Shown piece after piece: positions 34,555 to 42,839 of a stretch of 64,000 nucleotides of DNA. A program made the translations under genes and the position numbers. The first letter of the stretch is position 1; every line of letters starts with the position of its first letter. The notes under the pieces were generated by a model. That model was not told the origin of the DNA, did no database searches, and saw only the letters and a program-made list of their open reading frames with translations. Source of the stretch: Candidatus Latescibacterota bacterium (GTDB lineage Bacteria; Latescibacterota; UBA2968; GCA-2709665); contig JAGWBX010000028.1 in the NCBI GenBank assembly GCA_021295655.1, forward strand, positions 1 through 64,000, read 5' to 3'.

Positions 34555-36252
34555 TTATGTGCGGCCAACGGCTGGTCTGAACCGGATCCCGGGGCGTGCC
34601 GGTCCGCCTGCTACGGCAACGGGAGACCCGTCGGCGCGCCAGCATGCGGCGCCCGTGATGGTCCCGGAGGCGGGATTGTAGACGATGCCGTTCATGCCTC
34701 CGGCGACGGTGTTCACTTCGCGAATTTCGTGGCCCCGGTGGATGAGCCGGGTTCTTACGGTCTCCGGGATCGCAGGTTCGACTTCCAGTTCCTGGCCCTG
34801 GGTCCATACCCTGGGGGCTTCAACCGCTTCCTGCAGCGACATTCCGTGGTCGATCAGGTTGACGAGGGCCTGCACGACGGCGGGAAATATGCGCACGCCG
34901 CCGGGGGTGCCCAGCGCGAAACAGGGGTCGCCGCGTCTGGTCGCGATGGTGGGTGCGTTGCTGCTGAGCATGCGGCGGTTGGGACCGACTGAGTTGGCCA
35001 TACCGGGGTGAGGGTCGAAGAGGGCCATTGTGTTGTTGAGCAGCAGACCCGTTCCCGGGGCGACGATCTTGCAACCGAATCCTTCGTTGATGGTCTGGGT
35101 CATTGCGGCCACGTTGCCGGCCGCGTCCGCCGTGGTTACGTGGGTTGTACACGCGGATTCGGCTGAGGGGGGAGTGCCCGGGTCCATACGGGCCGCTTCT
35201 GCCGTGTTGATATCCGTGCGCCGGTGCGTTCCGTAAGTCTTCGATACCAGCCACTCGACAGGCACCTCCACATGATCGGGATCGCCCGAATACTTCGTAC
35301 GGTCGGCAAAGGCGATCTTGAAGCATTCGGCGAGGACGTGGATACCGTCGTCCGTGCCGAATCCGAGATCCGCTATGCTGAATCCCTCCAGCAGATTGAG
35401 GATCTGAAGCAGGTGCACGCCGCCTGAACAGGGCGGAGACGGAACAATGAGTTCATATCCCCGGTAGTTTCCCCGGATCGCTCTGCGCCGCACCGTGCGA
35501 TAGGCGCCCATATCTTCCATGGTGAGAACGCCGCCGCATTCCTGAACGTGATCGACGATCCTTTTCCCGAGAGGTCCGTTGTAGAGTACGTCCGGCCCGC
35601 CGTCCGCGACGTCGCGCAGGGACGCCGCGAGATCGGATTGAACCATCCGGGTGCCCGCGGAAAGCGGGCGCCCGCCGGGAAGAAAAATGCGGGCTGTTTC
35701 AGGAAATCTGCGCAGGTGCCGCCCGTTCTGCGCCACGGATTCGGCCAGATACCGGCTCACGGAAAACCCGTTTTCGGCAGCCTGAATGGCGGGCTGAATG
35801 ACGGTTTTCAGGTCCAGGTCGCCCCAGCGCCTGAGCGCCTCGCACCAGCCCTTCAGCGCGCCCGGTACGCCGATCGCCAGCGGGCCGGTCCTGTTCGCGT
35901 CGTCTTCGGTCCGCATGTATTCCGGCCACGCGTCGGAGACAGGTGAATACATGTCTGACGTCGCCGCGGCGGGCGCACAGGCATAAGTGTCGAGAATGAC
36001 GGCCGTGCCGTCGGCGAGGCGGATGTTGATCCAGCCTGCGCCGAAGAGGCCCACCATCTGGGGTTCGACGACGTTGAGTGCGAAGAGCGCGGCCACCGCC
36101 GCATCGATGGCGTTCCCCCCGAGGGCGAACATCTGTGCGCCCGCGGCAGAGCCGATCGGGTGGTTGGCGGCAACAACCCCGCGTGATCCGGTGGCCGGCT
36201 GTTTCTGGACGTCGAAGGGTGTGGAGGCGTTGTCGCGCCAATTTGCGGGCAT
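34555..36252 (-). CDS. ggt: Gamma-glutamyltranspeptidase
   Basis: This 565-aa Ntn-hydrolase transfers or hydrolyses gamma-glutamyl groups (glutathione and similar). The start is placed at ATG 36252 because the 42 upstream residues in the track (RAACLCGARRQASG and so on) come from the adjacent MITE-like repeat. Motifs are VVAANHPIGSAAGAQMFALG, GNAIDAAVAALFALNVVEP, GVPGALKGWCEALRRWGDLD, PSPPCSGGVHLLQILNLLEG, and the autoprocessing site with nucleophile Thr in ACTTHVTTADAAGNVAAMTQ. Further motifs are LNNTMALFDPHPGMANSVGP and GTPGGVRIFPAVVQ. No signal peptide is evident, although many GGTs are periplasmic. The gene is 112 nt upstream of the heparinase on the same strand. Confidence 0.93.
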   Translation of the reverse strand: MPANWRDNASTPFDVQKQPATGSRGVVAANHPIGSAAGAQMFALGGNAIDAAVAALFALNVVEPQMVGLFGAGWINIRLADGTAVILDTYACAPAAATSDMYSPVSDAWPEYMRTEDDANRTGPLAIGVPGALKGWCEALRRWGDLDLKTVIQPAIQAAENGFSVSRYLAESVAQNGRHLRRFPETARIFLPGGRPLSAGTRMVQSDLAASLRDVADGGPDVLYNGPLGKRIVDHVQECGGVLTMEDMGAYRTVRRRAIRGNYRGYELIVPSPPCSGGVHLLQILNLLEGFSIADLGFGTDDGIHVLAECFKIAFADRTKYSGDPDHVEVPVEWLVSKTYGTHRRTDINTAEAARMDPGTPPSAESACTTHVTTADAAGNVAAMTQTINEGFGCKIVAPGTGLLLNNTMALFDPHPGMANSVGPNRRMLSSNAPTIATRRGDPCFALGTPGGVRIFPAVVQALVNLIDHGMSLQEAVEAPRVWTQGQELEVEPAIPETVRTRLIHRGHEIREVNTVAGGMNGIVYNPASGTITGAACWRADGSPVAVAGGPARPGIRFRPAVGRT

Positions 36253-36278
36253 GTCGACCCGTGCAGTCAGGGGTATAG

Positions 36279-36385
36279 CAGTCCGTTGATAAAGTCGCAA
36301 CGCAGAAATACGGCCACAATGACCGGACGCCTGTCTGCGTGCACCGCACAGGCAGGCAGCCCGGATGGACTTTTTCAACGGGCTG
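36279..36385 (+). mobile_element. MITE-like element copy D (107 bp), with internal hairpin
   Basis: It runs CAGTCCGTTGATAAAGTCGC ... GGACTTTTTCAACGGGCTG, flanked by identical ATAG tetranucleotides on both sides. The internal hairpin is GCCTGTCTGCGTGCACCGCA-CAGGCAGGC. It lies 27 nt upstream of the ggt start, so its sequence could influence ggt expression. Confidence 0.9.
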
Positions 36386-36444
36386 ATAGGGCTGTCGGGA
36401 TGAATGTTATAACAAGGGCTTCGGAACCCGGGGCCGGTGGAGCG

Positions 36445-37779
36445 TCAGACCTGGAGTTGACGGGCGAGCGACAGCAAGGTCTGCCGGGCCGACGCGTCGA
36501 GTCCTTCGGCGAAGGGACCCGGACCGGTGGTTGTGTACGTGTTGGCGCGGTCAACTTCGTAACCGCCTTCGGGCAGAAGTTCGTCGGTAGGAAGATAACC
36601 GCGCCCTTCCTGGCAGTAGCCCCAGGCGATCAGGTCCGGTTCTTCCAGCCAGGCTCTCGCAAGACCAAGCCACTCGGCAAGGACCTCGCCGGCAATCCAT
36701 GCAATCCGGCGCTTCTCTGCAATGCGTATCAGACCGACGGGCCAGGGTACCGCCTTCACTGGTGGAATACCGCTTTCGAGCCGCTCGACCCAGTAGCCAC
36801 CCAGATTCCGGCTGAGCTCGTCATCCGAATCCAACAGGGTGCGCCAGTGGTCCGCAGGGGGTATCTTCCTCTGATCGCGCGGGGCGAGGAATCGACCCTG
36901 AGCCGAGGCAATGTCGAGCGCCAGCCTCGTGCCTTCGCCGCGAAGCGTCCGGACAATGTCGGCAGCGAGTTCCGTTCCTGCGGCAACGGTGTCGGAGGGC
37001 GTTGATTTTCGGAACCTGCCCTGGTCCAGATCCGCCAGGACACGGGGCCTGACGTTACCTGCGAGTCCCTGGATGAACTGGCAATGCACGTTTGCGCCGA
37101 GTTCAGATCCGAGTACATTTCGGCAAACACCCGGAAAGTCGGCCGAGATGCCGTCCCAGGCGTAACCGTAGACGATAACCGGGTGACATCCGTAGCTGAA
37201 AATCACGCACCGGTTGCCGCCTTTCATCGCGGAGATATCGAGCAGCCACAGGTCCGGGTTGTGTGCCCCATCCGGATTGGGACCCATCCCGATCTCTCCC
37301 GACGGGCCCTTTCTGCGGCGGTTGATGCCTACCGTCGACGTTCCCCGGAATTCGGTCACCGTAACCGGTTGCAGGTTTTCCACTGCCGCGAGCGCTATAC
37401 GGACGATGTTTCGGCACAGGGACTCGTCGTACGCCTGGAGTTCGTGCGGTTTGGGCAAGGGCGTGGCATAGCCTTCAAAGCCGCCCATCGGACCGCTGTG
37501 GGTGTGTGAATAATTCAGGATTACGGCTTCGACGGGAATGCCGGTGAGCGCGGAGAGGTCGTACCTGAGAGGCTCCGCGATAACCGGCGAGAGCCCGATA
37601 AGGTCCACGGAGATCCAGAGTGTACGCCTGCCATCGGAATCTTCCAGCACCGTGGCCTGCGCGAAGAGTGGGTCGAGGACGTGTCCGCCGGGTGAAAAGC
37701 GGGGGCCGCGCCCTCCCATGGGCAACCCGAGCGGGGGCGTTGTTTCAACTTCGGCCCAACCGGCTCTGGCGGTGGTCAT
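36445..37779 (-). CDS. Neutral/alkaline ceramidase-type hydrolase, copy 2
   Basis: This 444-aa protein starts at ATG 37779 with GGGAG 8 nt upstream. It shares the fold of the gene at 29708: AGWAEVETTPPLGLPMGGRG, TLWISVDLIGLSPVIAEPL, LNYSHTHSGPMGG, FSYGCHPVIVYGYAWDG and HCQFIQGLAGNVRPR. The SHTHSGP and CHP residues are likely zinc ligands. It has a longer C-terminal part than copy 1. It is the last gene downstream of the enolase-superfamily gene (gap 49 nt) on the minus strand, so the two are probably co-transcribed. The true substrate is unknown. Confidence 0.83.
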   Translation of the reverse strand: MTTARAGWAEVETTPPLGLPMGGRGPRFSPGGHVLDPLFAQATVLEDSDGRRTLWISVDLIGLSPVIAEPLRYDLSALTGIPVEAVILNYSHTHSGPMGGFEGYATPLPKPHELQAYDESLCRNIVRIALAAVENLQPVTVTEFRGTSTVGINRRRKGPSGEIGMGPNPDGAHNPDLWLLDISAMKGGNRCVIFSYGCHPVIVYGYAWDGISADFPGVCRNVLGSELGANVHCQFIQGLAGNVRPRVLADLDQGRFRKSTPSDTVAAGTELAADIVRTLRGEGTRLALDIASAQGRFLAPRDQRKIPPADHWRTLLDSDDELSRNLGGYWVERLESGIPPVKAVPWPVGLIRIAEKRRIAWIAGEVLAEWLGLARAWLEEPDLIAWGYCQEGRGYLPTDELLPEGGYEVDRANTYTTTGPGPFAEGLDASARQTLLSLARQLQV

Positions 37780-37828
37780 GTCGTGTTCTCCCGGTAAACG
37801 GATGGCGCGCAACGTCTGGCGGCCGGGT

Positions 37829-38923
37829 TTACCCGATTCGATATTTGTCGACCTTGTCCCGGTCCAGGCTCACGCCAAGCCCCGGTCCGGGGGGCGGCAG
37901 AAGATGGCCGTCCTCGATCTTCAGGGTTTCGACGATCACGTCATCCGCATGATAGACAAAGCCGTTGACGTCGCTGGCATAACCCAGGTTTCGCATGGCG
38001 AACGCGAGGTGGGCCTGTGCGGACGTCCCGATGCCGAGTTCAGGCATGCTGCCGATGATGCAGGGCAGACGGGCTGCTTCGGCAATGGCGAAGATCTGGG
38101 CAGCGGGGTAGATGCCCCCGGCTTCGGCAACATAGACGTTGAAGACGTCCACAGCACCGGCCCTGATACAGGCCATGGCGTCTGCCGGCGTCCAGACGCT
38201 CTCGTCGGCCATAATGGGCGTATCTACGTGATTCCTGATGTGCCGCAGTCCCTCCAGATCGCTGAAGTGAAGGGGCTGTTCCACCAGCTCGAGCCGGCAG
38301 GGTTCCAGGGACTTGATGTTGCGCACGGCCTCTTTGGCATTGCGCCAGCCCATGTTGGCGTCCACCCGCAGGACGACGTCGTCCCCCACGCGTTTGCGGA
38401 TGGCCTCGACGGTGGCAAGATCCGCGTCTGAATCCATGCCGATTTTTGCCTTGAGCGTCCTGTATCCCTGCACCGCCAGAGACGCGGCCTGCTCGGCCAC
38501 CTGATCCGGTTCGCCCATGGAGAGCGAACGGCTCAGCAGAACGCGGTCCCGGACCCGTCCGCCCAGCAGGTTGTAGACCGGGGTGTTCAGTGCCTTCCCG
38601 ACGATGTCGTAGAGGGCCATGTCCACGCCGGCTTTCGCGGGCTCGGAGCGGTGGAGGAGGCTGTTCATCAGAGCGTGGATTTCCGCGATTCTGAAAGGAT
38701 CCCGGCCCAAAAGCGCCTCCGCGAGCAGATCGTTGATGTCCTCGGCCTGACCGCGGCCCTTGCGGTCCCAGATGCTGCAGATTTCACCAATCCCGGTAAT
38801 GCCTTCATCGGTCCGGATTTCAACAATCGCGTTCTCGGTATCCTGGCTGCGCCCGAGACTGCTGGTAAAGGGTTGCGGACGGGGTACGCGGATCGGGGTG
38901 GCGCTGATTCGGGTAATCTTCAA
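37829..38923 (-). CDS. Mandelate racemase/muconate lactonizing enzyme family protein (enolase superfamily)
   Basis: This 364-aa protein uses a TTG start at 38923 with AAAGGAG 6 nt upstream (MKITRISATPIRVPRP); the track's start would overlap the neighbouring gene. The enolase-superfamily capping domain covers about residues 1-120. The barrel has the K-x-K catalytic motif (YRTLKAKIGMDSD) and metal ligands in RVDANMGW, VEQPLHFSD and MADESVW. The strand-6 position, where MLE-type enzymes have a Lys, reads FNVYVAEAGGI, so one classical base may be missing or replaced. Enzymes of this family dehydrate sugar acids or epimerise dipeptides and hydroxyprolines. The setting in an uronate-type cluster favours a sugar-acid role, but this is not proven. 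Confidence 0.85.
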   Translation of the reverse strand: MKITRISATPIRVPRPQPFTSSLGRSQDTENAIVEIRTDEGITGIGEICSIWDRKGRGQAEDINDLLAEALLGRDPFRIAEIHALMNSLLHRSEPAKAGVDMALYDIVGKALNTPVYNLLGGRVRDRVLLSRSLSMGEPDQVAEQAASLAVQGYRTLKAKIGMDSDADLATVEAIRKRVGDDVVLRVDANMGWRNAKEAVRNIKSLEPCRLELVEQPLHFSDLEGLRHIRNHVDTPIMADESVWTPADAMACIRAGAVDVFNVYVAEAGGIYPAAQIFAIAEAARLPCIIGSMPELGIGTSAQAHLAFAMRNLGYASDVNGFVYHADDVIVETLKIEDGHLLPPPGPGLGVSLDRDKVDKYRIG

Positions 38924-39014
38924 TCCGTACTCCTTTCCCTGGCGAGCGTCTGTCTCTGCCATACGGGAAGCCGCGGACGCGATGCCGGCGTTTCCCAATG
39001 CTGGTTCCGAAGGT

Positions 39015-40577
39015 TTACTCGAACGGATCGAAAAACGTCAGATCCGCGCCGAAGTTGTCCATTGCCGCCACTTCGTCTCCACGCAGTCTCACGCGTATCT
39101 TCCGGGTACGGTGACGCAGGACGATTTCACGTTCGACAAGCGGGAACTCGAATGTGATCGGACGGTTGAGCGGGGGCCTGGCGATGTAGAGATATCCGTT
39201 CGTGGGGCGCGGCGCTTCACTCGCGCCCCGGATGTTGATCTTTGACGCTTCTATCCAGGAAGGGACACGCACCCACAGCGGTCCGGTACGCTTAACGCGC
39301 ACCCGCAGCACCGGATGCGTGTAGGGGGACTCGATTCTCAGGGACGGCGTTTCGTGGTCGAAGAGGAGATTGACACGGTGGCCCGCTTCGCCGGTATGCG
39401 CCACTTCCCGGTATGCCTCGCAGAGTGAGCCCACACCTCCCCCCACGATGTCCATGTTGAAGCTTACGTATTCCGTGCCGATTGGATGGTGGCCATAGGG
39501 GGCCGGAAAGCCGAAGGCGCCCAGGTGCCGGTCGGCGACCGCCCGTTTGCCGTCATCGCCGCCGGGGTTGGGTGGATCTTCGACAAACGAAACGTCGCGC
39601 AGTTGGGAAGGCAGAATGTGGCACCGCAGAATGCGTTCGGCGTCGTCGTAATACTCTGAATATCCCCACCGGCCCAGGATCAGCGCGGTTTCGAGAATGT
39701 CGCCGGAGTTGTTGATTTCTCCCCGGTCGGCAGGGGCTTCGTCACCGCTGTTTTCGATCACCCAGCCAAGCGGATCGCTGAATTCTCCGAGGCCGTTGTC
39801 GTAGAAGGCTTTCACGCGGCCCATCAGGCGGGCGTCCCGCGTCAGTTCGGCCAACTGGGCCAGCGAAGACATCACGCACGTGGTGGAGTGCGTATGCCCC
39901 CCGAAGGTCTCGCGGTTGTAGTCGCCGCCTTCGTTGAAATACTCCAGCGCCTTGTCTTTGAGGACGATGGCCAGTTCGAGTGCGGCGCCGTACCCCGTTG
40001 CCTTATAATACTTCACGAGCGGCCCGATGGATCGTCCCAGGCCGACGACAAAGGTGGAGCGATGGACCCGGAGTCCGAGTTCGCCTTCCAGGTAATCGTA
40101 GTCCCAGCCGTTTACCGGACTCCAGTATTTCGGAATCGTGCGGATACTGGCTTCCGCGATCTCGCGGGCGCGTACCGAATGTCGGAAACGTACCAGCGGG
40201 TACAACGCATGAAATCCTTCCCGGCAGTTGTGTGGTGTGAAGTTGACCTGCCGTCCGCCAACCTCGTCCCGGTTGATCGGCAGGGCAACCGGGCCGCTGT
40301 AAGCAAGAAAGGCGGCGTTGGCGTGGTTGTCAATACTGCGTTCGTCCAGCTCGATCCCGATCGCGTCCTCGGCGTTGAGCAACGCGTTCAGGTGGCGCCC
40401 GGGAACGTGGGACTCGGAATGCGCGGGACTGAAGCACAACCGGGCTTCCGGGAGCACGCGTGAACCGAAAAAGGGGACGTTATTGTCATCCGCGTTGAAC
40501 ACGCTGCACATGGTGCGGCAGCCCAGGCGGATTGCGTCCTCAATATCGGTGGTGTTCACGTATCTGAGTCTGGGCAC
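39015..40577 (-). CDS. Glycoside-hydrolase-like protein (alpha/alpha-toroid, GH127/DUF1680-like)
   Basis: This 520-aa protein uses a GTG start at 40577 with GGAGG 4 nt upstream. Features are HVPGRHLNALLNAEDAIGIE, FTPHNCREGFHALYPLVRFR, YFNEGGDYNRETFGGHTHST, DRGEINNSGDILETALILGR, and a C-terminal beta-rich part (WVRVPSWIEASKINIRG, RPPLNRPITFEFPLV). The helical-toroid plus beta-sandwich layout and these motifs resemble the DUF1680/GH127 beta-L-arabinofuranosidase group, but the assignment is loose. No signal peptide is present. It is 91 nt upstream of the TTG-started enolase-superfamily gene, on the same strand. Confidence 0.65.
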   Translation of the reverse strand: MPRLRYVNTTDIEDAIRLGCRTMCSVFNADDNNVPFFGSRVLPEARLCFSPAHSESHVPGRHLNALLNAEDAIGIELDERSIDNHANAAFLAYSGPVALPINRDEVGGRQVNFTPHNCREGFHALYPLVRFRHSVRAREIAEASIRTIPKYWSPVNGWDYDYLEGELGLRVHRSTFVVGLGRSIGPLVKYYKATGYGAALELAIVLKDKALEYFNEGGDYNRETFGGHTHSTTCVMSSLAQLAELTRDARLMGRVKAFYDNGLGEFSDPLGWVIENSGDEAPADRGEINNSGDILETALILGRWGYSEYYDDAERILRCHILPSQLRDVSFVEDPPNPGGDDGKRAVADRHLGAFGFPAPYGHHPIGTEYVSFNMDIVGGGVGSLCEAYREVAHTGEAGHRVNLLFDHETPSLRIESPYTHPVLRVRVKRTGPLWVRVPSWIEASKINIRGASEAPRPTNGYLYIARPPLNRPITFEFPLVEREIVLRHRTRKIRVRLRGDEVAAMDNFGADLTFFDPFE

Positions 40578-40919
40578 GGGGCCTCCGGATCGTGACACTG
40601 GCAGAATTCGTTGCATATGCGCCGTCGGTCTCTTGTCGATTCCCCCGGGGTCGGCTGCGGATGCGCGTTTACCGATTCCAACGGCAGCATAATATATCTA
40701 TCGCCGCACCACCCGGCAACACCCTCGCGCATGGCTGCGTCAATGGCGGAATTTGACTTGACTTTTGTGGTGTGTTGGTTGCTAATTGTCTGCCGTAGCA
40801 ATGCCCTCCGCGACAACCGGATCCGGTTTTGTGGATGACAGGGTGCCCGACGGATCGGATTCGGCGCGGCCGGCCAATGCATCCCTGCTCGAATGCCGGA
40901 AGGCAGAAGGGGAAAACGC
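40578..40919. promoter_or_regulatory. Divergent intergenic region between GH-like and PhyH genes
   Basis: This 342-nt divergent gap must hold promoters for both directions. An AT patch CATAATATATCTATC near 40690 gives TATATTATG on the minus strand, a possible -10 for the GH-like gene. TTGACTTGACTTTTG near 40752-40766 precedes the PhyH gene. Neither pair is convincing on spacing. No gene is visible. Confidence 0.35.
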
Positions 40920-41798
40920 ATGAATGAGACGCTCGAGTTCTTCGCGGAAAACGGCTACGTTGTCGTGCCCGACGCGCTGACGGATAAAGAGGTCGCGGAA
41001 GTTAACGACGGAATCGCCGCGGACCGGGCCGCGCATCCGGAATACTGGGAGCCGTCGCCGGCGGCGTCGGGTCATCTTTCGGTTGGCTGCGATGCGCCCG
41101 AACTCCTCCACCGGACCGGGGCCCTGGACAGGCTGACCTGTCATCCTTCAATCGCACCGCTCGCCCGCCGCATTCTCGGTCCGGGCGCCGCAATGTCAGG
41201 CCTGACGTTTCTCAGGCGAGAGCCCTGCGACGTGCAGCCTCCGGATGATCCGGACGGCGGCGATCCGCTGTGTCTCACGCGGGTGTGGCATCGTGAAGAC
41301 AGTGGCAACGTGGAAGGCGCAGAGCGAAACGAATTCTTCGTGCCGGCGCTGCAGGTGATCTTCTATATGGAGGACGTCGACGCCGGGTCCCACTGCTTCA
41401 GTATTATCCCCGAAAGCGTCGAGTCCAAACGAAATCTGCCGAAGACGCACACCGGAAACAGCGGCTGGGGCGCACGAGACAGGCTCAGAATCGACGACGC
41501 CGACGGCGGGTACGTGGACGCGGAGCGTCCCGTCTGGGTGGACGCCTTCGGACGGGAACTGACCCGGCGCACGGGCCGGGTAGACATCTACGGCAGTGGG
41601 GGTACGGCGATCGTATTCAACAATTGCAGCTATCACTGCGGATCCGTCCGACACACCCGGCGCCCGAGGCATACCGTGCATGTGCGTTATCGTCAGCCCG
41701 AGCCCGTCGCCTCCCGGCACGCGCTCAAGCCGCCATGGGAAAGCGTCGCTCAGTTTTCGGCGGCGCTGCCCTCCAGAGCCACGATCGGTAAACTGTAG
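40920..41798 (+). CDS. Phytanoyl-CoA dioxygenase (PhyH) family protein
   Basis: This 292-aa protein starts at ATG 40920 with AAGGGG upstream. It matches Fe(II)/2-oxoglutarate oxygenases of the PhyH family: an N-terminal FFAENGYVVVPDALTDKEVA, the metal motif WHREDSG (H-x-E/D), and the distal His and Arg in NCSYHCGSVRHTRRPRHTVH. These enzymes hydroxylate lipids or small metabolites; the substrate is unknown. PhyH genes are strongly expanded in Poribacteria and Latescibacterota genomes. It is followed by the mannonate dehydratase homologue after 52 nt. Confidence 0.87.
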   Translation: MNETLEFFAENGYVVVPDALTDKEVAEVNDGIAADRAAHPEYWEPSPAASGHLSVGCDAPELLHRTGALDRLTCHPSIAPLARRILGPGAAMSGLTFLRREPCDVQPPDDPDGGDPLCLTRVWHREDSGNVEGAERNEFFVPALQVIFYMEDVDAGSHCFSIIPESVESKRNLPKTHTGNSGWGARDRLRIDDADGGYVDAERPVWVDAFGRELTRRTGRVDIYGSGGTAIVFNNCSYHCGSVRHTRRPRHTVHVRYRQPEPVASRHALKPPWESVAQFSAALPSRATIGKL

Positions 41799-41850
41799 AC
41801 CCGGCGGGCGCCAACTCCCGATCGGTAATATCCATTGAGAGGACGAAGGC

Positions 41851-42831
41851 ATGTACATAGGGACGCAGGTGGGATGTCGGCATGAAACCGATATAGAGGT
41901 CCTTTCTCAGTTGGGCGTGTATCACGTGGACCAGACGCCGGCGGAGCCGTGGACCGAATGGTCGGCGGAGATGCTGATCCGGATGCGGGAACGGTTCGAC
42001 AGGTACGGTATCAATCTCGAGATGATTCACATCCCGCTCGGTTCGGGCAGCGCGTACAGAAATCCGGCGGGCGCCGTGTTTCTCGCACCGAGCGATGAGC
42101 GGGACCGGCAGATCGACCGGTTGTGCGAAATCGTCAGGATGGCCTCCAAAGCGGGGCTTCGCGGTCTCAACTACAATATTACCATCCTGGGACACCTCCG
42201 GACCGAATCCCGTTACGGTCGCGGCGGGTCGCGGCTGTCGTCGTTCGAATACGCAAAGCTGGACCCATCGCTTGGAGCGTTCGAAGGCGGGGCGGCCGAC
42301 GCCGATACGATGTGGGAACGTATCCAACACTGGCTCGAACGCATCATGCCGGTAGCGGAAGAGTACAGGATTCAGATGGCCTGTCATCCGTCCGATCCGG
42401 GGATCGGCGATGCGACGTACCGTGGGGTCGCCCGTGTGATGGGGATGGTGGATGGGCTGAAGAAGTTCGTCGAACTGTACGACAGCCCTTATAACGGGCT
42501 GAATTTCTGTCTCGGAACGATATCCGAGAGCCTTGAAAACCCGGGCGAGGAGATTTACGACATTATCCGCTGGTTCGGTCGGCGCAGGAAAATCTTCAAC
42601 CTGCATTTCCGGAACATCAGGGGTGGCTTCCGGGACTTTGTGGAGGTGTTTCCCGACGAAGGAGACGTGGACATGCTGAGGGCACTGCGCACGTTCGATG
42701 AGGTCGGTTACAAGTACATGATTATGCCCGATCACGTTCCCGGTATTTCCGGAGAGGAACCCGCGCAGGTCGCCTTCGCCTATACGTACGGTTACATCCA
42801 CGCCCTTTTGCAGGCCGTGAATGAATCCTGA
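41851..42831 (+). CDS. Mannonate dehydratase-like TIM-barrel protein (UxuA family)
   Basis: This 326-aa protein carries UxuA hallmarks: GINLEMIHIPLGSG, RIQMACHPSDPGIGDATYRG, GLNFCLGTISE, and the C-terminal IFNLHFRNIRGGFRDFVEVF, DEGDVDMLRALRTFDEVGYK, MIMPDHVPGISGE. UxuA dehydrates D-mannonate to 2-keto-3-deoxygluconate in glucuronate breakdown. The metal-binding CHP, HFRN and PDH positions are kept. It may act on a related sugar acid. With the heparinases, glycerate kinase and RraA/LDH2 proteins, it supports a uronate-catabolic role for the island. Confidence 0.85.
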   Translation: MYIGTQVGCRHETDIEVLSQLGVYHVDQTPAEPWTEWSAEMLIRMRERFDRYGINLEMIHIPLGSGSAYRNPAGAVFLAPSDERDRQIDRLCEIVRMASKAGLRGLNYNITILGHLRTESRYGRGGSRLSSFEYAKLDPSLGAFEGGAADADTMWERIQHWLERIMPVAEEYRIQMACHPSDPGIGDATYRGVARVMGMVDGLKKFVELYDSPYNGLNFCLGTISESLENPGEEIYDIIRWFGRRRKIFNLHFRNIRGGFRDFVEVFPDEGDVDMLRALRTFDEVGYKYMIMPDHVPGISGEEPAQVAFAYTYGYIHALLQAVNES

Positions 42832-42839
42832 CAGGCCGC

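Noticed and set aside
31549-36385. Composite transposon carrying heparinase and ggt
   Set aside because: The flanking elements encode no transposase, one end is truncated, and elements are dense enough for chance bracketing; kept only as a low-interest finding.
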